From assembly GCF_034555375.1 (NCBI RefSeq), contig NZ_CP140706.1, positions 2,409,001 to 2,473,000 of the forward strand: 64,000 nucleotides of DNA, read 5' to 3'. The notes below the pieces were generated by a model that was given only the letters and a program-made list of their open reading frames with translations, searched no databases and was not told the origin of the DNA. Below, one piece after another: positions 1 to 8,656 of this stretch. Made by a program: the position numbers and the translations under genes. The stretch's first letter is position 1. Each line of letters begins with the position of its first letter. The DNA comes from Pseudomonas sp. B33.4. Lineage in GTDB: Bacteria; Pseudomonadota; Gammaproteobacteria; Pseudomonadales; Pseudomonadaceae.

Positions 1-129
1 ACGCTGGATGGTTTCGGGATTGTTGGCGGCAATATTCACACGCCGGAGGAATACGCCGAAGTGGCGAGTGTGGCGCCGCGGATTTATCTGTTGTCGCGGA
101 TGATCATGGAGTTGGCCAAGCCGCGGTGA
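1..129 (+). CDS. M20-family metallopeptidase (glutamate carboxypeptidase-like), C-terminal end only
   Basis: The reading frame is open from the first base and stops at TGA 127-129, giving the last 42 residues of a protein cut by the window edge. The motif GIVGGNIHTPEEYAE followed by a helix ending in MIMELAKPR is the usual end of M20 zinc peptidases of the carboxypeptidase G2 type, where the His of the NIHTPEEY segment is a metal ligand. Substrate cannot be judged from the tail. Confidence 0.7.
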   Translation, partial: TLDGFGIVGGNIHTPEEYAEVASVAPRIYLLSRMIMELAKPR

Positions 130-176
130 GTGGGTTTGGGGTGTGACTGATGCGGGTGGGGTGTCAGGTGCATTTG

Positions 177-632
177 CCCTCACCCTAACCCTCTCCCGGA
201 GGGAGAGGGGACTGACCGTGTTGTTTGTGATGAATACGGCGACCTGAAAGATCCATTTGAATTCAAAATCGGATTCAGCGCGGTGTCACAGGTCGGCGTA
301 GATCCCGAGCATCCCCCAATCAGTTCTCTTTCCTAGAGGGAGAGGGGACTGATCGCGTTGTTTGTGATTAACACGGCCGCCTGAAAGATTCATTTGAGTT
401 CAAAATCGGATTCAGCGCGATGTCACAAGTCGGCGTAGCTCCCAATCATCCCCCAATCGGTTCCCTCTCCCTCTGGGAGAGGACTGACTGTTTTGTTTGT
501 GGTTAACGCGGCGGCCTGAAAGATCAATTTTGAGTTCAAAATCGGATTCAGCGCGGTATCACAAGTCGGCGTAGCTCTCGAGCATCCCCCAATCAGTCCC
601 CTCTCCCTCTGGGAGAGGGCTAGGGTGAGGGG
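177..632. repeat. Three tandem ~138-bp repeat units bounded by CCCTCACCCTAACCCTCTCCC-type arms
   Basis: The stretch opens with CCCTCACCCTAACCCTCTC and closes with its inverted counterpart GAGAGGGCTAGGGTGAGGGG. Between them the block containing GTTTGTG, CCTGAAAGAT, TTCAAAATCGGATTCAGCGCG, GTCGGCGTAG and CATCCCCCAATC is repeated three times with substitutions. Related but diverged elements lie at 15159-15440 and 58884-59056. No open frame crosses it with coding character. From 633 to 805 there is only the upstream region of the next gene. Confidence 0.85.
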
Positions 633-805
633 CTTTTGTGGGAAAAGTGGAAGGCGCGGACGGCGTACAAAAAATACCGAAAATTCCGACAGAAGCTCCC
701 GTTGCGGCCGTTGAGCGCGGCTCTTATAGTCTCGGCTCGCAGAAAACTCTGCGACGATCTTGGCCGGTCGAATACAGCACCTGACCCCTATTTGGAGTGA
801 ACTCT

Positions 806-1108
806 ATGACCGACCAAGTAATGCCCCGCTTCCTCCCCATCGATACCTACGACGCCGAATCCCCGGTGCTCTTCCTTAACACCCACTCAGAACTCAGCGA
901 CATGGCCGCCTGTGCGATGCACCGGTTTGTGGTCGTGCGCGATCTGGCCGACACCTTTGCCAGTCTCAACCTCAAGGGTATTTCCGATTGTGATCTGACG
1001 CGGGTGACCAGCGCGGTGCATCTGTTGATGCGCGAGGGCTGTGCGATTCTGAATGTGATTCAGGCGCGGGCGGTGCAGCGGGAGGAGGCTTACAAGACGC
1101 CGGTTTAG
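806..1108 (+). CDS. Small Pseudomonas protein of unknown function (DUF3077/DUF6124-like)
   Basis: The protein has 100 residues and no signal peptide or membrane segment. ATG 806 is preferred over GTG 797 because GGAG at 794-797 sits eight bases before it. The C-terminal half (DLADTFASLNLKGISD, then a predicted helix HLLMREGCAILNVIQARA) resembles the short proteins of pseudomonads grouped as DUF3077/DUF6124, which are usually encoded alone; the assignment is from memory of the pattern. Function is unknown. Confidence 0.6.
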   Translation: MTDQVMPRFLPIDTYDAESPVLFLNTHSELSDMAACAMHRFVVVRDLADTFASLNLKGISDCDLTRVTSAVHLLMREGCAILNVIQARAVQREEAYKTPV

Positions 1109-1126
1109 CGGTGTAGCGGCTGTTGC

Positions 1127-1221
1127 TATCGCGAGCAGGCTCACTCCTACAGTAGATCTTCAGTGCACACAGTATTTGTGTTCAACACTGATCAATTGTA
1201 GGAGTGAGCCTGCTCGCGATG
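1127..1221. repeat. REP doublet (inverted pair)
   Basis: CTATCGCGAGCAGGCTCACT at 1127 is matched by its reverse complement ending at 1221, with about 45 bases between the arms. It fills the gap between two convergent genes, the usual site of Pseudomonas REP pairs. Confidence 0.9.
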
Positions 1222-1241
1222 GCGTCAGCCCGGTCAACCCA

Positions 1242-2111
1242 TCACTCCTTGACGCTCATGTATTCCTTGGCCCAGAGAATGTATTCCTCCGGTTGTGTAT
1301 AGGTGTGCGTCAACTCGGTCGCGCTCAGGTCCGAAGCCTGGGTAAAGATCTGCCGCTGTTCACGCAAGCTGTCATACGTCGCTTTGATCGCCGCAAAGTA
1401 CGCACCATGGCCATCGATGGTCACACGCACACCGAGTTCGGCCAGACGTTTGTCATCGCGCAACGCCGGGTTGCCGTAGGTCACCAGCATCAGAGGTACG
1501 GTGAGGTGTTCGGCGATTTGTTCGAGCTGATCGAAATCCTGAATCCCGACCATGCAGATGCCGTCAGCCCCGGCCGCCTGGTACTGGCGAGTGCGGCTGA
1601 TGATTTCCTGGTTCGGCAGGATGCCGGCGTTGGTACGGGCGATGATCGCCATTTCCGTATCAACCCGGGCTTCCAGCGCCGCGCGGATCTTGCCGACGCC
1701 TTCGGCAACGGTGATCAGGTCGGTGGATTTGCGGCCGAATTGCGCTGGCAGCAAGGTGTCTTCGATGGTCAGGGCGGCGACGCCGGCGCGTTCCAGTTCG
1801 ACGATGGTGCGCATCACGTTGAGGGCGTTGCCGTAGCCGTGGTCGGCGTCGGCGATCACTGGTAATTGGGCGACGCGGCCGATGCGAGTGGCCTGTTCGG
1901 CGAACTCGCTGAGGGTGATCAGGGCAAAATCCGGGGCACCGAGTACCTGCAAAGAGGCCACGGAACCGCCGAGGATCCCCACTTCAAAACCCAGGTCAGC
2001 GGCAATGCGCGCGGACATCGGATCGAACACCGAAGCCGTGTGGTAGCAGGTGTCGGAAGCCAGCAGTTGACGGAAGTTACGGCGCAAATCTTGATGGGAA
2101 AGCCTGGTCAT
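1242..2111 (-). CDS. Oxaloacetate decarboxylase (isocitrate lyase / PEP mutase superfamily)
   Basis: The 289-residue protein fits the PEP mutase/isocitrate lyase superfamily. It shows the metal-binding [10 protein letters not shown] segment, [17 protein letters not shown], and a C-terminal tail typical of the Pseudomonas oxaloacetate decarboxylase typified by PA4872 of P. aeruginosa, which decarboxylates oxaloacetate to pyruvate. The Cys of the methylisocitrate/isocitrate lyase KRCG motif is absent, which argues against a lyase role. The start at 2111 was chosen because the conserved N-terminus [13 protein letters not shown] begins there; upstream in-frame sequence is not conserved-looking. 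It stands alone, with a REP pair downstream. Confidence 0.85.
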   Translation of the reverse strand: MTRLSHQDLRRNFRQLLASDTCYHTASVFDPMSARIAADLGFEVGILGGSVASLQVLGAPDFALITLSEFAEQATRIGRVAQLPVIADADHGYGNALNVMRTIVELERAGVAALTIEDTLLPAQFGRKSTDLITVAEGVGKIRAALEARVDTEMAIIARTNAGILPNQEIISRTRQYQAAGADGICMVGIQDFDQLEQIAEHLTVPLMLVTYGNPALRDDKRLAELGVRVTIDGHGAYFAAIKATYDSLREQRQIFTQASDLSATELTHTYTQPEEYILWAKEYMSVKE

Positions 2112-2278
2112 ACGAGTTCCACCAATACAAAGGAATGGAAAGGCTTGAACAAAGGTGTCAACGCCGAAGAATGAAAAGGCTATCACGCGAATGGGTCAAT
2201 GATCATGACGAATTTGCAAGGGACAGGTTGTCGCGGACTCTTTTGCTGAAAGGATTTACCTTTTTGCGGTGGTGACCG

Positions 2279-3313
2279 TCAGGCCGCCACCGCCTGTTGC
2301 TGTTGATTGGGCAGCATCGCCGCGCGCACCGAATTGCCCGGTTGCAGTTGCAGGCGCTTGGCCGTGAGGCGGTCGATCACCAGGCTGCTGCCGACCCGGC
2401 GGGCGCGGGCGACGGTGATGCGGCAGTTTTCCAGACGGCGGTTGTGAATCAGCCACAGCGGTGCCTGTTCATCCGGGCTGCCCAGGCTCAGGGTGAGCTC
2501 AAGGCTTTCGCGTACGGTGCGGATATTGCGCACCGGCGCCTCGATCACCGGGCCGCCGTCAAAGATGTCGATGTAGCCTTTGTGGGTAAAACCTTCGGCC
2601 TGAAGGATTTTCAGCGCTGGCTCGGTGTTCGGGTGTGCCTGGCCGATCGCCGCCTGGGCCTGTTCGGTGAGCATGCAGGTGTACAGCGGCTGGCGCGGCA
2701 TCAGTTCGGCGATGAACGATTTGTTGCCAAGGCCCGACAAGTGATCGGCATGGCTGAAGTCCATTTGAAAGAAATGCCGGCCCAGACTGTCCCAGAACGG
2801 CGAACAACCGTGTTCATCGGCACTGCCGCGCAGTTCGGCAATCATCTTCTCGCCAAACAGGTGCGGGAATTCGGCAACGAACAGCAAACGTCCCAGCGAC
2901 AGCAGGCGGCCGTTGCTGCCGTGGCGCTGTTCGTGACCGAGAAACAACGAGCACAGCTCCGACTGGCCGGTCAGTTCATTGTTGAGGAACAGTGTCGGGA
3001 TCTGCCGTTGAATGCCCAGATCCGGCGCCGAACTCACGGTCAACCCGACACGGTAGTTGTACCAGGGCTCGCGCAGGCCGACCGCTCCGGCCAGTGCGCT
3101 GACGCCGACCACGCGCAGGTCGTCGTCTTCGAGCACAAACAGATAATCAGCGTCGGCCCGTTCCACCTGTTCGGCGAACGCCCGTTGCGCCCAGCGGACC
3201 CGGTGGGACAGGCGATCTTCGTTGGCCGGCAGGGTGGTGAACCCCGGGCCGGCCTGTTGTACCAGCGCCAGCAAGGCAGGCAGGTCGCTGACTTTGACCG
3301 GACGGACAATCAT
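2279..3313 (-). CDS. aruG: Arginine/ornithine N-succinyltransferase subunit beta-like (AruG/AstA family)
   Basis: The 344-residue protein belongs to the arginine N-succinyltransferase family, the first step of the AST pathway (arginine + succinyl-CoA). It starts MIVRPVKVSDLPALLALVQ, keeps the FLEL/LGRL core, SPFWDSLGRHFFQMDFSHAD, FIAELMPRQPLY and FTHKGYIDIFDGGP. AAGGAG lies seven bases before the ATG at 3313. It is the last gene of the minus-strand operon beginning at 9511 and follows its paralogue aruF after 61 bases. No aruC, aruD, aruB or aruE accompanies it, so this may be a second copy with another diamine or amino-acid substrate; that is inference. Confidence 0.85.
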   Translation of the reverse strand: MIVRPVKVSDLPALLALVQQAGPGFTTLPANEDRLSHRVRWAQRAFAEQVERADADYLFVLEDDDLRVVGVSALAGAVGLREPWYNYRVGLTVSSAPDLGIQRQIPTLFLNNELTGQSELCSLFLGHEQRHGSNGRLLSLGRLLFVAEFPHLFGEKMIAELRGSADEHGCSPFWDSLGRHFFQMDFSHADHLSGLGNKSFIAELMPRQPLYTCMLTEQAQAAIGQAHPNTEPALKILQAEGFTHKGYIDIFDGGPVIEAPVRNIRTVRESLELTLSLGSPDEQAPLWLIHNRRLENCRITVARARRVGSSLVIDRLTAKRLQLQPGNSVRAAMLPNQQQQAVAA

Positions 3314-3374
3314 GCTGTAACTCCTTCTGCGCGCCTGTTCGGGCACTGTCGTTGACTGCGCAACCGGGCGGGTT

Positions 3375-4391
3375 TCACAGGGCAATCAGCCGGATCGGGC
3401 TGCCATCGATCACGTTCAGCGCCGCACACATTGCAGGGGTGAGGGACAGCGGTTGATCGGGTTGGAAATCGAGTTCGGCCATGATCGAACGAAAACCGTG
3501 CAGCCCGTCGTTGCTCAGCAGATAACGGCCTCGGGCATCGATTTGTGGCTGTTGCTGCACGGTTGCAGTCTGGCTGCGCGCGATCGAACGAATGTTGGCG
3601 GTGCGCGCATACAGGGTTGGGCCAGCGTCGAACAGGTCGATGTAGCTATTGGTTTCGAAGCCTTCACGCTCAAGAATGTCGAACGCTTCCTGACCGTCCG
3701 GGTGAATCCGACCGATGCAGTCCTGCGCCGCTTGCGGCAGCATCGGCACGTAAATCGGGTATTGCGGCATCAGTTCGGCCAGAAACGAGCGGCTTTGCAG
3801 CCCGCAAAGACGTTCAGCCTCCGCGTAGGGCAGGTCGAAGAAGTGTTTGCCCAGTGCATCCCAGAACGGCGAATGGCCTTCCTCGTCGCTGTAGCCGACG
3901 ATTTCGGTAATCACCGCCTCGGCAAAGCGCGGTGCATGAGCGGCGATGAACAGCAGGCGCGCCCGTGACAGCAACTCGGAAAACGGCGTGCGCACCAGAT
4001 TGGCGTCGATGTGAAAGCCGCGCAGCAGCGTGTGATCGTTGAGGTCGTGGCACAGCGACAGCGCTGGCACGCCGTGTTCGATGTTCAACTCGCGGGAAGC
4101 GCTGGTGAAATGGCGGTTGCGCAGGCTGTAGAACGGCTCGTCGAAGCCCGCTGTGGCGAGAATTTCCGAGCAGCCAACCAGGCGCTGGTCGTCCAGATCT
4201 TCCAGCACAAAGAAGTAATTCTCCGGGCCGTGGGCCGTCGCTGCACTGGCGAACGAGGCGCAGGAACCGGCGATTTTCTCGCGCAGGCGTTCGCTGTCAT
4301 CCGGCAGGGAGGTCACGCCCACCAGACTGTCGCGGGCCAATTGTTGGAGCTGGGGCAGATCAGTCTGTTCGACTGGGCGTAAGACCAGCAT
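3375..4391 (-). CDS. aruF: Arginine/ornithine N-succinyltransferase subunit alpha-like (AruF)
   Basis: This 338-residue paralogue of the following gene carries the same landmarks: MLVLRPVEQTDLPQLQQLA, FFVLEDLDDQRLVGCSEI, HSPFWDALGKHFFDLPYAEA, FLAELMPQYPIYVPML and the GFETNSYIDLFDAGPTLYA segment. In P. aeruginosa AruF and AruG form a heteromeric succinyltransferase for arginine and ornithine. GGAG is eight bases ahead of the ATG. It lies in an operon with a permease, a glutamine-synthetase-like ligase and two hydrolases instead of the usual aruC-aruDBE genes, so the physiological substrate here is open. Confidence 0.85.
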   Translation of the reverse strand: MLVLRPVEQTDLPQLQQLARDSLVGVTSLPDDSERLREKIAGSCASFASAATAHGPENYFFVLEDLDDQRLVGCSEILATAGFDEPFYSLRNRHFTSASRELNIEHGVPALSLCHDLNDHTLLRGFHIDANLVRTPFSELLSRARLLFIAAHAPRFAEAVITEIVGYSDEEGHSPFWDALGKHFFDLPYAEAERLCGLQSRSFLAELMPQYPIYVPMLPQAAQDCIGRIHPDGQEAFDILEREGFETNSYIDLFDAGPTLYARTANIRSIARSQTATVQQQPQIDARGRYLLSNDGLHGFRSIMAELDFQPDQPLSLTPAMCAALNVIDGSPIRLIAL

Positions 4392-4411
4392 GGATGTACT
4401 CCTGTATCAAA

Positions 4412-4435
4412 AGGTTCGGCAAAGTCGCCGAACCT
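4412..4435 (-). other. Intra-operon hairpin between permease and aruF
   Basis: AGGTTCGGC and GCCGAACCT form a perfect 9-bp stem with a six-base loop just upstream of the aruF ribosome-binding site. No T-run follows on either strand. It could be an mRNA processing or stabilising element, or attenuate the two succinyltransferase genes relative to the upstream genes. Confidence 0.5.
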
Positions 4436-4509
4436 GACTATCACTGTCGGTTTCCACGCGATAAATCGGCGGTCGCCTGATTTGTTGTCAGACGCCGCTC
4501 TTTTTCTTG

Positions 4510-5859
4510 TCAGCCGTTGCTCGGGTCAGGCAGCGCGGTGCTGGCGCCGAGTTTGTTGAGGAAGAACAGGTACACCAGACCCAGGGCAATCCAGATCAGG
4601 CCGAGCTTCTGCGCATCGACGCCCATGTTGTACATGATGGCCGCGACGATGATGAAGCCGATCACCGGGCAGATCAGGTGACGCACGACCTGACCGGACT
4701 TCTGCCGACGCCAGTAGTAGTTGATCACTGTCAGGTGCAGCAGCATGAAGCCGCTGAGTGCGCCGAAGTTGACCAGCGAAGTCAGGGTGTCGACCGAGTT
4801 GATGAACAGGTAGCAGATCACCAGCGACAGCACCGCCACCAGATAAATGCTCAGGTACGGCGTGTTGTGTTTCGGGTGCACCTTGGCCAGCACCTTCGGC
4901 AGTTTGCCGTCGCGGGCCATGCCGAACAGCAGGCGCGAGACGGCGGCTTGCGAGGTGATGGCCACGGCCACGCCCCAGGCCAATGCCGTGGCGACAGCAG
5001 TCAGGGTCGCCAGCCAGCTGCCGGCGGCGATTTCGGCGATTTCATAGAACGCGGTGTCGGCCGATTTGAAACCCATGCCGGCCGCCAGATCGGTGGCGAT
5101 CCAGGTTTGTGCAACGAAAATCACACCCATGACTACCAGGGTGATCAGTGCGGCTTTGCCGACGCTCTTGCCCGGATCGCCCTTGATTTCTTCGGCGAGG
5201 GTGGAGATCGCATCGAAGCCGAGGAACGACAGCACCGCAATCGATACCGCTTGCATCAGCAGGGCGAAGTTGAAGGTTTCCGGGTGATACAGCGGCGCCA
5301 GGGTCAGCTCGCCGTTACCGCCACCGTTGTGCAGGGCATTCCAGGCGTAGAACAGGAAAATGCCCAGCACCACCAGTTGCGCCAGCAGGAAGATGATGTT
5401 CATCCGTGCGGTGAAGGTGATGCCGCGCAGGTTGACGAAGGTCGCGCTGACCAGAAACGCCAGAATGAAGCCGACTTTCGGGATGTCCGGGTACAAATGG
5501 TTGAGCGCCATCGCCGCATAAACGTAGAGCAGCGGCGGGATCAGCAGGTAATCGAGCAGCATCAGCCAACCGGCGATAAAACCGACGTGTTGATTGAGGC
5601 CGCGCTGCGCATAGGAATACACCGAGCCGGCAATCGGAAAGGCTTTGGCCATGCTGCCGTAGCTCAACGCGGTAAACAGCATCGCCACCATGCCGATGAT
5701 GTACGCCAGCGGCACCATCCCCGGCGCCTCGGCGTTGACGTAGCCGTACACCCCGAACGGGGCGATGGGGATCATGAAGATCATCCCGTACACCACCAGG
5801 TCGGTCAGCGTCAGGCTACGTTTCAACTCTTGCTTGTAGCCGAATTCTTCAATTTCCAT
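4510..5859 (-). CDS. APC-family amino acid/polyamine permease
   Basis: The 449-residue polytopic inner-membrane protein has about twelve hydrophobic segments, from DLVVYGMIFMIPIAPFG to LIWIALGLVYLFFLN. It shows the APC signatures GSVYSYAQRGLN, SFLGFDAISTLAEE and SRLLFGMARDGKLPK. The Gly-rich first helix and the FDA(I/S)STLAEE loop are typical of amino-acid and amine importers such as PuuP/YgjI-like carriers. ATG 5859 is preferred over TTG 5868 because AAGGAG lies nine bases before it. Its place in the operon suggests it imports the compound that the flanking ligase, hydrolases and succinyltransferase degrade. Confidence 0.88.
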   Translation of the reverse strand: MEIEEFGYKQELKRSLTLTDLVVYGMIFMIPIAPFGVYGYVNAEAPGMVPLAYIIGMVAMLFTALSYGSMAKAFPIAGSVYSYAQRGLNQHVGFIAGWLMLLDYLLIPPLLYVYAAMALNHLYPDIPKVGFILAFLVSATFVNLRGITFTARMNIIFLLAQLVVLGIFLFYAWNALHNGGGNGELTLAPLYHPETFNFALLMQAVSIAVLSFLGFDAISTLAEEIKGDPGKSVGKAALITLVVMGVIFVAQTWIATDLAAGMGFKSADTAFYEIAEIAAGSWLATLTAVATALAWGVAVAITSQAAVSRLLFGMARDGKLPKVLAKVHPKHNTPYLSIYLVAVLSLVICYLFINSVDTLTSLVNFGALSGFMLLHLTVINYYWRRQKSGQVVRHLICPVIGFIIVAAIMYNMGVDAQKLGLIWIALGLVYLFFLNKLGASTALPDPSNG

Positions 5860-5945
5860 GAAGCGCAACTCCTTGTCAGCCAGTCGGTCGTTTTAGTTGT
5901 TATCGGTCCATCGTTTACAGCATCAGCAGTCGGTAAAGCTTGTCT

Positions 5946-6698
5946 TTACAGCAATGGCGCGAGGTATCTGGCCCAGCGCGATACGGCTTCGGGGCTGCGC
6001 AGCAAGTCGTTGCGCACTTCGATCAGCACCGAGTCGAGGCCACGGGCATCGCCGTGTACGGGCACGGTCATGTCGCCCAGCGGATCAATCTTGTACGGCT
6101 GATTGCCGGCCACTTTCAGTGGGTGTTCGCCGAGACCGTCGAGCAGGCGTTGCGCATAGGCCTTGGCCTGACCGAACAGCACGCCGGCTTCCAGCGGTCG
6201 CGGCTGGCCGTAGTACACCGGGGTGAAACTGTGAATTCCTACCACCCGCACCGCTTGGCCTTGTGCGACACGCTCGTCGATCAAGGTCTGCAAGCGTGCG
6301 TGGAACGGTTTGAACAGCGTTTGGCGGCGATATTCGCGGGTGGCTTCGTCCAGCTCGCGGTTGCCCGGTACTTGATAAATCTCGCTCTGCGCCGGAATGC
6401 TGTCCGGGGCGTGACGTGGCCGATTCAAATCGATCAGCAGGCGCGAATAGTTGGCGCTCAACAGGGTTGCGCCGAGCATTTCCGATAACTGCTCGGCCAG
6501 TTGCAGGGCGCCAATGTCCCAGGCGATGTGTTCGCGCGCGGCGGCATCGTCCAGGCCCAGGTTGTTCAGGGCGTCGGGGATGTAGCGGCTGGCGTGTTCG
6601 CACACCAGAATCAACGGGTGCGTCGACTCTTCGCGGCTCAGGTTGTAGGCCGGTCGGGTGTACAACCCCAGCTCGGCGGATTCAGTACAGGCGTGCAT
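5946..6698 (-). CDS. N-formylglutamate amidohydrolase (HutG-like) family protein
   Basis: The 250-residue protein matches the FGase fold of zinc-dependent N-formylglutamate deformylases: PLILVCEHASRYIP (metal/active site region), HIAWDIGA, SRLLIDLNRP, VVGIHSFTPVY and an acidic VPVHGDARGLDSVLIEVRND end. Enzymes of this family release formate or act on related N-acyl amino acids; it is not next to hut genes, so the substrate is probably not N-formylglutamate from histidine. Its start overlaps the end of the preceding ligase gene by 17 bases (ATG 6698; GTG 6707 is possible), showing translational coupling. Confidence 0.8.
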   Translation of the reverse strand: MHACTESAELGLYTRPAYNLSREESTHPLILVCEHASRYIPDALNNLGLDDAAAREHIAWDIGALQLAEQLSEMLGATLLSANYSRLLIDLNRPRHAPDSIPAQSEIYQVPGNRELDEATREYRRQTLFKPFHARLQTLIDERVAQGQAVRVVGIHSFTPVYYGQPRPLEAGVLFGQAKAYAQRLLDGLGEHPLKVAGNQPYKIDPLGDMTVPVHGDARGLDSVLIEVRNDLLRSPEAVSRWARYLAPLL

Positions 6699-8013
6699 AG
6701 TGCTCACACAAGTCAGCGGGCGAGAGCTGTTCCGTCAGCGCCAGTTCCTCGGTTTTCAGGGCGTAATAAGTGTCGAGCAGCGGCTTGGGCAGCCATTCGG
6801 TGAAGGCGCCACTGGCGCGCAGGCAATCCAGTGCCTGGGCCAGCGAGGCGGGCAGGGCGACGATGCCCCGGGCCTTGCGTTGCTCGTCGTTGAGTGAATC
6901 GGGAATTTCATCGGTGATCGCGTTCAGCGCCAGGCGTTGTTCGATACCCAGTCGCCCGGCGATCAGCAATGCAGCCATGGCCAGATGCGGCGAGGCAGTG
7001 GCGTCCATGGCGCGGAATTCGAGGTTGAACTGGTTGGCCACGGATTTGCCGCCGAGGGTCACGGTCGGGCAGATGCGCAGCGCCGCCTCGCGGTTCTGTT
7101 GGCCGAGACAGGCGTAGGACGCGCTCCAGTGATGCGGCTGCAAGCGCTCGTACGACACCGGCGTCGGCGCGGTGAAGGCACAGAGTGCCGGCAAGTAATG
7201 CAGGATTCCCGCTGCCCAATGTTGGCCGAGGCTCGACAGACCATTGCTGGTGCCTGCGTCGTAGAGCATCGGCACACCGGCCAGATCGAGCAGGCTGACG
7301 TGCAGGTGCACGCCGTTGCACACCGCGTCGGCGGCGGTTTTCGGCGCAAAGCTCAAGTCCAGACCCATTTGCCGGGCGATCTCGCGGGTGATCTCGCGCA
7401 CATTGACGGCGCGATCCGCCGCCGCCACGCCGAGCGTCGGGCGGCAGGTGATTTCGTATTGGTGCTTGCCGTATTCCGGCAGAAACATTTCCGGCTCGAC
7501 ACCGCCGGCGCGCAGGGCGCTGAGCAGCCAGCCGCCGAATTCGGCACCCTGACGCTGGGCCTCGAGGGAGAACGCCAGATGCTCGGCGAAACCGGCGTGC
7601 AGATTGAACTCGTGTTCGAACGCGGCGTTGACCTGCAAGCCCAGTTCATCGCGATAACGCTCGATTTCATCGCGCAGCAGCGTGCGCGGGCAGGCGCCCC
7701 ACGGGCGGCCATCGGTTTCGCGAATATCGCCGTGGATAAAATCCAGCGCCGGCGCGTTGGCGTCCGGGCCGTTGGCGACGGTGACGCGGCTGCTCAGATC
7801 GGGAATCAACCGCAGGTCGCCATAAGCGCCCCATGGATTGGTCGAGGCAATGATGTCCTGCGGCGTCAACGCGCTGTTGGCCGGCACCCAGCCGCAACCC
7901 GCCGCTTGATAATGCTCAAGCTCATCGGTGGGGAACGAGCGGCCGCGGGTAATGCCGATCAGGTCAGTGGTGACCAGGGTGGTCATCGGCAGCGGCGTCA
8001 GGCGCGTGCTCAT
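6682..8013 (-). CDS. Glutamine synthetase-family ligase (gamma-glutamyl-amine ligase type)
   Basis: This 443-residue protein has the glutamine synthetase catalytic fold. Visible elements are AFEHEFNLHA (metal-binding glutamates), GVHLHVSLLD, the SYACLGQQNREAALRICPT substrate/ATP segment, and FNLEFRAMDATASPHLAMAALL. It lacks the adenylylation-loop Tyr of housekeeping GlnA and is shorter, as in PuuA/SpuI-like gamma-glutamyl-polyamine or related ligases. The start overlaps the stop of the upstream cysteine hydrolase by four bases (ATGA). A gamma-glutamylation step in amine or amino-acid catabolism is the likeliest role; the acceptor is unknown. Confidence 0.82.
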   Translation of the reverse strand: MSTRLTPLPMTTLVTTDLIGITRGRSFPTDELEHYQAAGCGWVPANSALTPQDIIASTNPWGAYGDLRLIPDLSSRVTVANGPDANAPALDFIHGDIRETDGRPWGACPRTLLRDEIERYRDELGLQVNAAFEHEFNLHAGFAEHLAFSLEAQRQGAEFGGWLLSALRAGGVEPEMFLPEYGKHQYEITCRPTLGVAAADRAVNVREITREIARQMGLDLSFAPKTAADAVCNGVHLHVSLLDLAGVPMLYDAGTSNGLSSLGQHWAAGILHYLPALCAFTAPTPVSYERLQPHHWSASYACLGQQNREAALRICPTVTLGGKSVANQFNLEFRAMDATASPHLAMAALLIAGRLGIEQRLALNAITDEIPDSLNDEQRKARGIVALPASLAQALDCLRASGAFTEWLPKPLLDTYYALKTEELALTEQLSPADLCEHYARLY

Positions 8014-8654
8014 GGTCGCATCTCCTGCAGGCGGCTGATCACGGTGTCAGTGTCGGTGATCCAGCAGTAACCCTTGATCGCATTCAGGCAGGCGTGATGG
8101 CGTTCGGCGCTGTAGGTGGCGCAGGCGTCCTCGACCAGCGTGACCAGATAGCCGCGATCGGCGGCGTCGCGCACGGCCATGTCGACGCACTGGTCGGTGA
8201 CGATGCCGGCGATGATCAAATGGCGGGTTTCGAGGTTGCGCAGTACGTAGTCGATGTTGGTCGAGTTGAAGACGCCCGATGACGTCTTCGGCAGGACGAT
8301 TTCGTTCTCCACCGGGGTCAGGTCTTCAATGATCCTGGCCTGCACGCTGCCTTTGGGCAGGTGCATGTCCGAGAGTTTGTGGTCGAGCGAGCGGTCGCGA
8401 CCATCGGCGGTGAGGCTTTCGATAATGGTGTGCAGCACGTTCTGCCGCGCCTCGCGAAACGCGCTGAGCAAGCGACGCTGATTGGGCACCACCTGCATGT
8501 GCGCGCGGGTCAGGAAGTACTCGGCGTCAGGACCGTTGAGGTGCGCGTCGAACTGCGGTTCGAGCCAGGCACGCTGCATATCCACCAGCAACAGCGAGGT
8601 GTGATCGGTGACAAACGGCAAGTCCCGCGGCGAGCGGTGGGGAAGGCTGAACAT
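8010..8654 (-). CDS. Isochorismatase-like cysteine hydrolase
   Basis: The 214-residue protein is a cysteine hydrolase of the isochorismatase fold. The catalytic triad is readable as Asp25 (LLLVDMQ), Lys in LPKTSSGVFNST and Cys in GIVTDQCVDMAVRDA, with the cis-peptide G-I-V before TDQC. Family members hydrolyse amides and carbamoyl compounds (nicotinamide, ureidoacrylate, biuret, carbamoylsarcosine). It lies two bases after the regulator stop and overlaps the next gene by four bases, so it is the first enzyme of the operon. A role in deamidating or decarbamoylating the imported substrate is inference. Confidence 0.85.
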   Translation of the reverse strand: MFSLPHRSPRDLPFVTDHTSLLLVDMQRAWLEPQFDAHLNGPDAEYFLTRAHMQVVPNQRRLLSAFREARQNVLHTIIESLTADGRDRSLDHKLSDMHLPKGSVQARIIEDLTPVENEIVLPKTSSGVFNSTNIDYVLRNLETRHLIIAGIVTDQCVDMAVRDAADRGYLVTLVEDACATYSAERHHACLNAIKGYCWITDTDTVISRLQEMRP

Positions 8655-8656
8655 CC

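Noticed and set aside
4507..6102. Long 531-codon open frame on the plus strand
   Set aside because: It is antisense to the APC permease and enters the amidohydrolase gene. Its Gln/His/Asp-rich translation is the usual reverse-strand product of high-G+C genes.
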